DNA of 64,000 nt from Roseateles oligotrophus (lineage in GTDB: Bacteria; Pseudomonadota; Gammaproteobacteria; Burkholderiales; Burkholderiaceae_C), in NCBI RefSeq assembly GCF_014204525.1, contig NZ_JACHLP010000003.1, positions 248,001 to 312,000 of the forward strand, read 5' to 3'. Made by a program: the position numbers and the translations under genes. Below the pieces are notes generated by a model that saw only the letters and a program-made list of their open reading frames with translations, had not been told where the DNA came from and made no database searches. Below are positions 34,921-46,818 of this stretch, in pieces. Position 1 is the stretch's first letter. Every line of letters starts with the position of its first letter.

Positions 34921-35712
34921 ATGCAACGCCAATCCTTCATCACCAGCGCCGTCCTGGCTGCCGCCCTGCTGAGCCTGGGCGCCAGCGCCTGGGCTGAGAA
35001 GCTCAGCGTGGCCGCCACCGCCGTGCCGCATGCGGAGCTGCTGGAGTTCGTCAAGCCCGGCCTGGCCAAGCAGGGCGTGGAGCTGGAGGTCAAGGTCTTC
35101 ACCGACTATGTGCAGCCCAATGTGCAGGTGGCCGAGAAGCGCCTGGACGCCAACTTCTTCCAGCACAAGCCCTATCTGGCCGAGTTCAACAAGGGCAAGG
35201 GCGCGAATCTGGTGGCCGTGGCCGCCGTGCATGTGGAGCCCTTCGGCGCCTACTCGGCCAAGCACAAAAGCCTGGCCGAGCTGCCGGTGGGCGCCACCGT
35301 GGCCCTGCCCAACGACCCCAGCAACGGCGGCCGCGCCCTGGTGCTGCTGGCGCGGGCCGGCGTGATCAAGCTGAAGGACATCAACAACATCCTGGCCACC
35401 CCCAAGGACGTTGTCGAGAACAGCAAGAAGCTGAAGTTCCGCGAGATCGAGGCCGCCACCCTGCCCCGCATCCTGCCCCAGGTGGACCTGGCCCTGATCA
35501 ACACCAATTACGCGCTGGAAGCCAAGCTCAACCCGGCCAAGGACGCCCTGGCGATCGAAGGCGCGCAATCGCCTTACGCCAACATCCTGGTGGCGCGGGC
35601 CGACAAGCAGCACAGCGAGGGCATCAAGAAACTGGCCGCCGCCCTGCAAACGCCCGAGGTGAAGAAGTTCATCGAGACCCAGTACAAGGGCGCGGTGGTG
35701 CCGGCGTTCTAA
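34921..35712 (+). CDS. metQ: Methionine-binding protein MetQ
   Basis: A 263-residue periplasmic receptor of the NlpA/MetQ family. The start of the mature protein (EKLSVAATAVPHAELLEFVKPGL) and the blocks LDANFFQHKPYL and VALPNDPSNGGRALVLL are typical. The signal peptide ends ASAWA with no lipobox cysteine, so it looks soluble rather than lipid-anchored, unlike E. coli MetQ. A GAGGAG lies before ATG 34921. A strong hairpin follows the stop. Confidence 0.94.
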   Translation: MQRQSFITSAVLAAALLSLGASAWAEKLSVAATAVPHAELLEFVKPGLAKQGVELEVKVFTDYVQPNVQVAEKRLDANFFQHKPYLAEFNKGKGANLVAVAAVHVEPFGAYSAKHKSLAELPVGATVALPNDPSNGGRALVLLARAGVIKLKDINNILATPKDVVENSKKLKFREIEAATLPRILPQVDLALINTNYALEAKLNPAKDALAIEGAQSPYANILVARADKQHSEGIKKLAAALQTPEVKKFIETQYKGAVVPAF

Positions 35713-35716
35713 GTTT

Positions 35717-35745
35717 CATGATGCGGGGCAGCGCCCCGGATCATG
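35717..35745. terminator. Hairpin after metQ, possible bidirectional terminator
   Basis: Arms 35717-35729 and 35733-35745 form a 13-bp stem with one mismatch and a three-base AGC loop. There is no long T-run on either side. It lies between convergent metQ and the RDD gene, a normal position for a shared terminator. Confidence 0.55.
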
Positions 35746-35758
35746 GAACACTTCCACA

Positions 35759-36613
35759 TTAAGCCGATGTCTTGACGGCCGGCAAGGCCAGGCGCTTGCT
35801 GCTGCGCGCATCGATCACCACCGTGTGCGCCGTCTTGTCTTGGATGGCTTGGCGGTTGCTGTCCCAGAGCAGCTGCAAAAAGCCCGTCATGCCGGTGGCC
35901 ATGCCGGCCGCATAGCCGCCGTAGCGCTTGAAGCAAATCATCGGCGTCAGGGGCTTGCCGGTCAGCTCCACCACGCGCAGGCCCAGCAGCTTCTTGCCCA
36001 GGGTCTGGCCGCTCAGCAGCACCGGCAGGATGGAGAAATACAGCAGGGCCCAGAAGTAGCTCAGGCCGATCTCGTTGACCAGGCGCTTGAATTCGGCGCG
36101 CGGGTCGAAGTGCTGCTGGCCGAGCTGGGCTTGCTGCGCCTTGAGCTGCGCCTCCAGCTCGGCGATGCGCCGGGCCTGCTGCTGCTCGGCCGCGGCGGGC
36201 GCTGCCGTGACGGCAGCCTCCTCATCATCGGCCTCGGACCGGCTCGCGCCGTGCTTGGCCGCGCCGGGCTCGCGCCAATCGTCCCAGGCCTGCGAGCCCC
36301 CCAGCGCCAGGCTGATGGCCAGCAGGAGCCACAGCCCGCGCCGCCGCCCCGCGCTCAAGACCTTGCCAGCGGCGCCGGGCCGGCGTATCCACAGCAGCAG
36401 CGCCGAGCCGCCGGCCAGCAGCAAAAAGAAATTGCCCAGATTGGAGAGCGGCGCCAGCACCGCCAGATCGATCGCCATCGCGCCAAGGCGCTGCTTGGGC
36501 GTGGCCAGGGGCAGGCCCAGCAGCTGGGGCGCAACGTTGAGGTCCTCCGGCGTCACCCAGGCGCGCGGATCGTAGGCAGGCGTGAGCGAAGTGGGCGAGG
36601 CGGGGCTGGGCAA
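35759..36613 (-). CDS. RDD family membrane protein
   Basis: About 284 residues. The RDD fold is split: helix one with RLGAMAIDLAVLAPL, then more helices, an acidic and Gln-rich coiled segment (EEAAVTAAPAAAEQQQARRIAELEAQLKAQ region), then GLRVVELTGKPLTPMICFKRYGG and a final WDSNRQAIQDKTAHTVVI. RDD proteins are small membrane proteins, some acting as ion antiporters. No ATG lies in a suitable place; TTG 36613 and TTG 36655 are both in frame, and I chose the first. The function is unknown. Confidence 0.78.
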   Translation of the reverse strand: MPSPASPTSLTPAYDPRAWVTPEDLNVAPQLLGLPLATPKQRLGAMAIDLAVLAPLSNLGNFFLLLAGGSALLLWIRRPGAAGKVLSAGRRRGLWLLLAISLALGGSQAWDDWREPGAAKHGASRSEADDEEAAVTAAPAAAEQQQARRIAELEAQLKAQQAQLGQQHFDPRAEFKRLVNEIGLSYFWALLYFSILPVLLSGQTLGKKLLGLRVVELTGKPLTPMICFKRYGGYAAGMATGMTGFLQLLWDSNRQAIQDKTAHTVVIDARSSKRLALPAVKTSA

Positions 36614-36747
36614 GATGGCGGCGATCCGGGCAAAGAAGCCGCAAGCGTAGCGCAAGTACAGCCGGCCCAGGCTGAGGCCAAGCCGCTATTTACAAGCCGC
36701 CTGGGCTGCGCTTAACTTGCCGCATCCGCAGCCTTTGAGACGCTCAC

Positions 36748-37263
36748 ATGCCCCGAATCCGCGCCTGGCGCGCCCCGCTCCTGGGCCTCTTGTTTTCGCT
36801 GCTGATCCACCCCCTGGCCCCGGCCCTGGAGGCCCCGGAAGGCAAGGTGGTGCTGATCCTCAGCGGCAAGGTCGGCAGCCCCAACCGCAGCGACAAGAGC
36901 GCCGCCTTCAGCATGGCCATGCTGGCGCGCCTGCCCCAGCACAGCTACACCGTGCAGACCCCCTGGTACCCCAGGCCCATGACCTTCACCGGGCCGCTGA
37001 TGCGCGATGTGCTGGCGGCGGCTGGCGCCCAGGGCGAGAAGATCATCGCCGTGGCGCTGAACGACTACCGGACCGAGCTGCCCTTCAGCGACGCGACCCA
37101 GCTGGAACCCATCCTGGCCCGCCTGCTCAACGGCAAGCCGATGGCGGTGCGCGACAAAGGGCCTTTATTCATCATCTACCCCAGCCATCTGCACGCCGAG
37201 CTGAGCAGCCAGCTCTACTTCAACCGCTCGGCCTGGCAGCTGAGCCAACTGCTCGTGGAGTGA
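36748..37263 (+). CDS. Periplasmic molybdopterin-oxidoreductase-fold protein
   Basis: A 171-residue exported protein with a signal peptide (residues 1-27). The mature part resembles the oxidoreductase molybdopterin-binding (SUOX-like) fold: VVLILSGKVG, MAMLARLPQHSYTVQTPWYP, FTGPLMRDVLAAAG, and PLFIIYPS near the end. The conserved cofactor-binding cysteine is not seen, so it probably lacks the cofactor and may be a sensory partner. The next gene, a hybrid kinase, continues in the same reading frame after this gene's TGA. Confidence 0.75.
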   Translation: MPRIRAWRAPLLGLLFSLLIHPLAPALEAPEGKVVLILSGKVGSPNRSDKSAAFSMAMLARLPQHSYTVQTPWYPRPMTFTGPLMRDVLAAAGAQGEKIIAVALNDYRTELPFSDATQLEPILARLLNGKPMAVRDKGPLFIIYPSHLHAELSSQLYFNRSAWQLSQLLVE

Positions 37264-37329
37264 AGCGCCATCGACGCCAACCCCGATCTCCCCCGCGCCC
37301 ACCTGCTGCAAGGCCGGCGCCTGCTGGCC

Positions 37330-41043
<3,714 letters not shown>

Positions 41044-41987
41044 GCCCCGGCCTTGCCGGCCGCCGCCTCGCCCAGCAAGGCGATGAAGGCCTGCAGGGCG
41101 GGCGTGCTTTGCTTGCCCCGGTGCCTGACCCAGTAGCAGGGCCGGCTGCGGGCCGGCAAGGGCGTGGCTAGCACCTGCAGCTGGCCGGCGGCCAGGGCAT
41201 CGGCCAGCACCCAGCGCGACAGGCAGGCCAGGCCCAGGCCGGCCACGGCCAGGCGCTTGATGGCCTCGGAGCTGTTCAGCTCCACACTGCGTTGATAGGC
41301 GTGCAGCTGGGGCAGCAGCCATTGGTCGGTGGCCTCGCGGGTGCCGGCGCCGGGTTCGCGCAGCAGCCAGAGCTGCTCGCGCAGTTGTTGCAGGCTCGGC
41401 GGGCGCCGTGGCTCGGCCAGCAAGGCATGGCTGGGCGCGGCCACGATCAGCAGCTCGTCCCGCAGCCAGGGCTGTACCGCCAGATCGGGCTCGTGGCAAG
41501 GGCCCTCGATCAGGCCGATGTCCAGCTCGAAGCGGGCCACGGCGCGGCAGATCTGCGCGGTATTGGCGATGCTCAGGCGCGAGGCCCAGGAGGGCGCCGC
41601 CGCGGCCTGCTGCTGGGCATAGAAGCGCGCCAGCAGATCGGGCAGCACATAGCTGCCCAGCGTGGTGCTGGCGCCGATGCGCAAGGCCTGGGCCTGCACA
41701 TCGCGGCGCCGGGCCAGGGCCTGCACATCGGCCGCGCCGTCCAGCAGGGCCAGGGCGCGCGGCAGCAGGGAGCGGCCGTTCTCGTTCAGCTGCAGGCGCT
41801 TGCCGACGCGGTCGAACAGGGGCTGGCCCAGCAGGCGCTCCAGCTGCTTCAGGGCCGAGCTGGTGGCCGATTGCGAGAGCGCGATCGCCTCGCTGGCCGC
41901 CGTGGTGCTGCCGCTGCGCGCCACCGCGGTAAAGACCTGCAGCTGCCGCAGGCTCAGATGCAGGGCAGTCATGGCTGGCTCCTTTCA

Positions 41988-42004
41988 TATCGATTCAATC
42001 GATA
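41988..42004. promoter_or_regulatory. Palindromic LysR-type operator candidate
   Basis: Perfect inverted repeat TATCGAT-TCA-ATCGATA, with the T-N11-A shape of LysR boxes. It starts 16 bases upstream of the LysR ATG and about 80 bases from yeiH. A second, smaller palindrome (CTGT-TTT-ACAG) lies at 42022-42032. Confidence 0.6.
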
Positions 42005-42083
42005 GATATTAACCAAACTAACTGTTTTACAGATGAACTGCGGCTTCCTAAAGTGAGCACACAGCCCACACTCAAGCCCTCGC

Positions 42084-43166
42084 ATGAATCCCTCCGCCTC
42101 CTTCCCGCTGCATCATCACGGCAGCGGCACGCAGCAGCCGCCGTGGCAGCGGCTGCTGCCCGGCCTGGGCCTGGCCGCCCTGCTGGCCGCGCTGGCCCTG
42201 GGCCTGGCCGAGATCGCCTGGCTGAGCGAGCACGGCCTCAGCGCCCTCAGCCTGGCCATCGTGCTGGGCATGGCGCTGGGCCATACCGTCTACCCCCGCA
42301 TCGCCGCCCGCAGCGGCGCGGGCGTGGACCTCAGCAAAGGGCTTTTGCTGCGCCTGGGCATCGTGCTCTACGGTCTGCGCCTGACGCTGCAAGACCTCGG
42401 CCAGGTCGGCCTGGCGGGGCTGTTGATCGACAGCCTGGTGCTGGGCTCTACCTTCGGCCTCGCCTATCTGCTGGGCACGCGCTGGCTGGGCCTGGACCGC
42501 GCGACCAGCTTGCTGATAGGCGCGGGCAGCTCCATCTGCGGCGCCGCGGCGGTGCTGGCGGCCGGGCCGGTGCTGCGGGCCCGCGCCGAGCAGCTGACGG
42601 TGGCCGTGGCCACGGTCGTGGTGTTCGGCACCCTGGCGATTTTTCTCTACCCCCTGCTGCATCAGCTGAACCAGGCCTGGGCCTGGTTGCCCGGCGGCGA
42701 GCGCGGCTTCGGCATCTATGTGGGCGCCACCGTCCACGAGGTGGCCCAGGTGGTGGCGGTGGGCCGCTCGCTCAGCCCCGAGGCGGCCGACGCGGCGGTG
42801 ATCGCCAAGATGCTGCGGGTGATGCTGCTGGCGCCGGTGCTGCTCGCGCTCTCGGCCTGGATGGCGCGCGGCCAGCCCGGCGCCGCCGGCAAGCCTCGCC
42901 TGGCCATGCCCTGGTTTGCCTTCGGCTTTGCGGCCCTGGTCTGCTTCAACTCCCTGCAATGGCTGCCGCCGAGCTGGGTGGCGGCCCTGTGCATGCTGGA
43001 CACCTTTCTGCTGGCCATGGCGATGGCGGCCCTGGGCCTGAGCACCCATTTCTCGGTGATCCGCAAGGCCGGTTCCAAGCCCTTGCTGCTGGGCCTGGTC
43101 CTGTTCGCCTGGCTGCTGGCCGGCGGCAGCCTGATCCACCGCGCCAGCAGCCTGTTGCTGGCTTGA
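42084..43166 (+). CDS. yeiH: YeiH family putative sulfate exporter
   Basis: A 360-residue inner-membrane protein with about ten helices, of the Cons_hypoth698 (YeiH) family. Landmarks are LSLAIVLGMALGHTVYP, GIVLYGLRLTLQDLGQVG, LIGAGSSICGAAAVLA, and IYVGATVHEVAQVVAVG. The last two re-entrant-type motifs are the family signature. Some members respond to sulfite, sulfate or taurine, and their genes are often controlled by the adjacent LysR regulator. No Shine-Dalgarno stands out before ATG 42084. Confidence 0.9.
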   Translation: MNPSASFPLHHHGSGTQQPPWQRLLPGLGLAALLAALALGLAEIAWLSEHGLSALSLAIVLGMALGHTVYPRIAARSGAGVDLSKGLLLRLGIVLYGLRLTLQDLGQVGLAGLLIDSLVLGSTFGLAYLLGTRWLGLDRATSLLIGAGSSICGAAAVLAAGPVLRARAEQLTVAVATVVVFGTLAIFLYPLLHQLNQAWAWLPGGERGFGIYVGATVHEVAQVVAVGRSLSPEAADAAVIAKMLRVMLLAPVLLALSAWMARGQPGAAGKPRLAMPWFAFGFAALVCFNSLQWLPPSWVAALCMLDTFLLAMAMAALGLSTHFSVIRKAGSKPLLLGLVLFAWLLAGGSLIHRASSLLLA

Positions 43167-43256
43167 TCGCAAGCCGCCAGCGCGGCCGGGATGGCTTAGC
43201 ATCGGGGCTCCCACACACGGCCAAGCCAAGCCTTTCGCCCCGTTTGGCCGCCGCCG

Positions 43257-43500
43257 TTTAACCTAGATTCGGCAGTTGGACGCGCCCGAAGGGCTCGCCA
43301 GGCGGTGCGATGGCAAGACGCGACGACGCAGTGGGCGACTGCCCACAAGGAGGAGCAACGCAGCCAGCGTGCCGTTTGGCGAGACAGGCGGGCGTGTAGC
43401 GCTGTCACCCCAAGGGTGATCGCCGTTAACGGACGAGAACACAGTAGGCATCGATGTTTCCAGGTCAGAGCGAGCGGTCAACTGCCGAATCTAGGTTTAA
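43257..43500. mobile_element. MITE-like inverted-repeat element with target duplication
   Basis: A 234-base element (43262-43495) bounded by perfect 17-bp terminal inverted repeats, CCTAGATTCGGCAGTTG at the left and its complement at the right. It is flanked on both sides by the direct repeat TTTAA (43257-43261 and 43496-43500), the mark of transposition. It encodes no transposase. The inside is rich in perfect small hairpins: GCCC/GGGC (43284-43294), GTGGGC/GCCCAC (43331-43346), TCACCC/GGGTGA (43405-43419), and the palindrome CCGTTAACGG (43423-43432). It fills most of the 353-base gap between yeiH and the next kinase gene. Confidence 0.82.
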
Positions 43501-43519
43501 AGCCCTGGGTGTTCGATCC

Positions 43520-46288
43520 ATGCTCCACCCGCCTTGCCCACTGCCCAGCCCCGCCGACGCCCAGCCCCTGCGCGCGCTGGCGCGCCAGGCCTTGCTGATC
43601 TGCTGGCTGCTGACGGCCGGCCTGCTGCTGACGGGCAGCGCGCTCGCCCACCGCGAACGCACCCAGGGCCCCGGCATGTTCGCGCCCGACTTGCACTGGC
43701 TGCTGCAAAGCCCCGACCCCGCGCTGGAGGCCTTGCTGGAGCAGCAAGCCGAGGGCCAGGAGCCGCAGCTGGCCGCCGCCGTCCAGGCCCTGGCGGACCT
43801 GCCCTTGTCGGCCTGGTCCGGGCCCGCGGCCCTGCCCAATCTGGGCTACCAGCACAGCGCCTGGTTCCGCTGCGCGCTGCGGCTGCCGCCGGCCGGCCCC
43901 GGCCTGCCGCCCAGCCGCTTTGCCGGCAGCGCCGAGGCCTTGAATGAGCTCGGGCTGGGGCATGAGCATATGAGCCAAGGCGAGGACTGGTTGCTGGAGA
44001 TCGCCAACCCGGTGCTGGACCAGGTCGATGTGTTTGTGCAGCTGCGCCGCCCCGGCGCAGCGGCCCCGACCCGCTTCAGCCACTGGCGGGTGGGCGATCG
44101 CTTTCCCTTCGGTCAAAGGCCGATCCCGCACCGCAATCTGCTGATCCCCATCGAGGCCAAGCCGGGCGACGAGGTGCTGGTGCTGATGCGGGTCAGCAGC
44201 GACAGCGCCTTGCTGGTGCAGAGCAAGTTCTGGCGCGCCGATGCCTTGCGCGCCCGCGACGCCCAGGTCTTTCTGGGCCAGGCGGTGTTTCTGGGCTTTA
44301 TGTTCGGCATGCTGCTCTACAACCTGATCCTCTACATCAGCGTGCGCGAACGCATCTACGCCCACTACGTGATCTGGGTGCTGAGCATCAGCCTGTTCTT
44401 CTTCGCGGCCACCGGCCTGGGGGCCGAGTTCCTGTGGCCCGAGGCGCTGCACTGGAATGACCGCGCGCCGGTGATCCTGCTGGGCCTGGGCAGCTTCGCG
44501 GTCTGGAACTTCGTGCACGACTACTTCCACGATGTGCCGGGCCTGCGCACGCCCACCCTGTCCTCCCAGGCCATCATCCTGGGCTATGTGTTGGTGCTGG
44601 GCCTGGGCTGGGCCCTGCCCTTCAGCTGGGGCGTGCTGCTGGCCATGGCCGTTTCCATTGCGGTGATGTCCCGCACCCTGCTGCTGTCCTGGCGCGGCGC
44701 CTGGCAGGGCTATAAACCGGCCTATGCCTTCCTGGCCGCCAGCCTGCCTCTGATGGCCGGCGGCCTGCACCTGATTCTGCAAAGAGTGGGCCTGGTGGCG
44801 GTGAGCGACAGCAATTTCACCGTGACCCAGCTGGGCGCCTGCCTGCAGGTGGTGCTGCTGTCCCTGGCCCTGGCGGTACGCCTGACCCAGATGCGAGCCC
44901 TGCGCAAGGCGGCCGAGGAGATGCAGGCCTTCAACCGCGCGCTGGAGGCCTCCAACGTTGCCCTCGCCTCGGCCAATCAAGCGCTGGCCAAGTCCATCGA
45001 TCTCTCGGAAGAGCGCAGCCGCGCCGTGGTGGAGATGAAGGAGCGCCTGCGCGAGGAGGCCGAGCAGCGCAACCGCGACAAATCGCGCTTTCTGGCCCAT
45101 GCGGTGCACGATCTGAAGCAGCCCCTGCAGGCGGTGGCGAATGCGCTCGCGCCGGTGGTGCGGCAGATCCGCAGCGGCGCCAGCTTCCACGCCATCGAGC
45201 TGGTGGAGCTGGCGCAAAAAGCCACCCGGGTGATGCGCGAGCAGGTCGGCGGGCTGATGGATCTCTCCAGGCTGGAGTCCGGCCTGGTCAACCCCAAGAT
45301 CGAGGCGATCAACGCCGAGGCCCTGCTGCGCGATGTGAAGGCCCAGCTGCATGACTACGCCCAGTCCAAGCAGGTGACGCTGGCGCTGGAACTGGCGCCG
45401 GGCACGCAAGCCCTGTCGATACGCAGCGACCGCCAGTTGCTGCGCCAGGTGCTGGTCAATCTGGTCGGCAACAGCATCAAGTACGCCGACCCGGCCAAGC
45501 CGGGTCGGCGCTTCGTCAAGCTGGCCCTGGGCCTGCAGGAGCCCGGCGCCGAGGACGGCGAAGGCGCCTGGCTGCATGTGATGGACAACGGCCTGGGCAT
45601 TGCCGAGGAGCATCTCGCCAGCGGCGCGGTGTTCAAACCCTTTGTGCAGTTCAACAACCAGTTGCCCGAGACCGAGAAGGGCGTGGGCCTGGGCCTGTCC
45701 ATCGTCAGCGCCGTGCTGGCCCTGCTGCCCGGCCACCAGCTCAAGGCCAGCTCGCAGCTGGGCCAGGGCAGCCAGTTCAGCCTGCGCCTGCCCATCTCGG
45801 CGCAGGCCGCCCAGCCCTGGCGGCAAGATGCCAGCCTGCAGCTGGCCCACACCGAAGGCCTGGCCGGCGCCTATATCTGGCTGGTGGAGGACGATATGCT
45901 GGTGCGCCTGTCCACCGCCGCGCTGCTGGACTTCCACGGTGTGCTGCACGAGGACTTCGCTTCCCTGGCCGAACTGGAGTCCTGCCTGCCGACGCTGGAA
46001 CGCCAGCCCGATGCCGTGCTGAGCGACTTCCGCCTGCCCGATGGCAAGACGGCGCTGGACGTGCTGCGCCTGGTGTTCGAGGCCTGGGGCCCGGTGCCCA
46101 CCGTCATCATCTCAGGCCAAGGCCTGGAACCCGGCCCGCTGAGCCTGGAGGCCGCCGCCATCGGCAGCGGCGTGGAAACCATGATTTGCGCCCTGCTGAA
46201 AAAACCCCTGCCCCCCGACCTGCTGCTGGCCAGCCTGGCGCAAGCCTGCCAGCGCAGGCCCAGCCGAGAATCGACATGCCTGCCCTGA
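43520..46288 (+). CDS. 7TMR-DISM hybrid sensor histidine kinase
   Basis: About 922 residues. A signal or anchor helix (residues 20-45) leads to an extracellular 7TMR-DISM domain, then seven helices (about 253-456, starting GQAVFLGFMFGMLLYNLILY), a coiled segment, the phosphoacceptor helix (LAHAVHDLKQPLQAVANAL, His near 527), an ATPase domain (QLLRQVLVNLVGNSIKYA; GLGLSIVSAVL) and a C-terminal receiver (IWLVEDDMLVRLS near 785, LSDFRLPDGKTALD). I chose ATG 43520 because an upstream in-frame ATG (43454) lies within the inserted element. The 3' end overlaps the lipoprotein gene by 13 bases. Confidence 0.88.
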   Translation: MLHPPCPLPSPADAQPLRALARQALLICWLLTAGLLLTGSALAHRERTQGPGMFAPDLHWLLQSPDPALEALLEQQAEGQEPQLAAAVQALADLPLSAWSGPAALPNLGYQHSAWFRCALRLPPAGPGLPPSRFAGSAEALNELGLGHEHMSQGEDWLLEIANPVLDQVDVFVQLRRPGAAAPTRFSHWRVGDRFPFGQRPIPHRNLLIPIEAKPGDEVLVLMRVSSDSALLVQSKFWRADALRARDAQVFLGQAVFLGFMFGMLLYNLILYISVRERIYAHYVIWVLSISLFFFAATGLGAEFLWPEALHWNDRAPVILLGLGSFAVWNFVHDYFHDVPGLRTPTLSSQAIILGYVLVLGLGWALPFSWGVLLAMAVSIAVMSRTLLLSWRGAWQGYKPAYAFLAASLPLMAGGLHLILQRVGLVAVSDSNFTVTQLGACLQVVLLSLALAVRLTQMRALRKAAEEMQAFNRALEASNVALASANQALAKSIDLSEERSRAVVEMKERLREEAEQRNRDKSRFLAHAVHDLKQPLQAVANALAPVVRQIRSGASFHAIELVELAQKATRVMREQVGGLMDLSRLESGLVNPKIEAINAEALLRDVKAQLHDYAQSKQVTLALELAPGTQALSIRSDRQLLRQVLVNLVGNSIKYADPAKPGRRFVKLALGLQEPGAEDGEGAWLHVMDNGLGIAEEHLASGAVFKPFVQFNNQLPETEKGVGLGLSIVSAVLALLPGHQLKASSQLGQGSQFSLRLPISAQAAQPWRQDASLQLAHTEGLAGAYIWLVEDDMLVRLSTAALLDFHGVLHEDFASLAELESCLPTLERQPDAVLSDFRLPDGKTALDVLRLVFEAWGPVPTVIISGQGLEPGPLSLEAAAIGSGVETMICALLKKPLPPDLLLASLAQACQRRPSRESTCLP

Positions 46289-46818
46289 ACCCAGCCACTT
46301 TGCTGCTAACCCACAATCTGCGCGCCAAGGCCTTGGGCCTGGCCGCCCTGCTGCTAGGCCTGGGCGGCTGCGCCCAGCTGGACGGCCTGGCCCAGCTCAA
46401 GCCCGGCCTGAGCACGGGTGCCGATGTGCAAGGCCGTTATGGCCCGCCCAGCCGCATCTGGCCCGAGCCCGGCGGCGGCCAGACCCTGGAATACGCCAGC
46501 CAGCCCTTCGGCACGCGCTGCCCCATGATCACGCTGGACAAGGACGGCCGCGTCAGCGCCGTCGTCGACGGCCTGGAGCCGGCCCAGCGCGCCCGCATCC
46601 TGCCCGGCATGCGGCCGGAGCAGGTCAGCCGCATCCTGGGCCGCGAGCGCTCGCGGGTCTTCTTCGAGCTGAGCGGGGAAGAGGTCTGGGACTGGAATAT
46701 CCAGCCCGACCAGGCCGGCTACCCCATGCGCTTCAATGTGCACTTCAAGCAGGGCCTGGTGTTTCGCACCAGCCAAAGCATGGTGTTTCCCAGTCGCTTC
46801 GGCTTCAGGGATGACTGA
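46276..46818 (+). CDS. BamE/SmpA-like outer-membrane lipoprotein
   Basis: A 180-residue lipoprotein with lipobox LLLGLGGCAQL (Cys near residue 36). The mature region has the SmpA/OmlA-like pattern, with GLSTGADVQGRYGPPSRIW, then a repeated ILPGMRPEQVSRILGRERSRVFF, and a strand-rich C-terminus. Such proteins sit in the outer membrane, some in the Bam complex; this one is probably a paralogue rather than BamE itself. It starts inside the kinase gene and abuts the convergent TonB receptor gene with no gap. Confidence 0.8.
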   Translation: MPALNPATLLLTHNLRAKALGLAALLLGLGGCAQLDGLAQLKPGLSTGADVQGRYGPPSRIWPEPGGGQTLEYASQPFGTRCPMITLDKDGRVSAVVDGLEPAQRARILPGMRPEQVSRILGRERSRVFFELSGEEVWDWNIQPDQAGYPMRFNVHFKQGLVFRTSQSMVFPSRFGFRDD

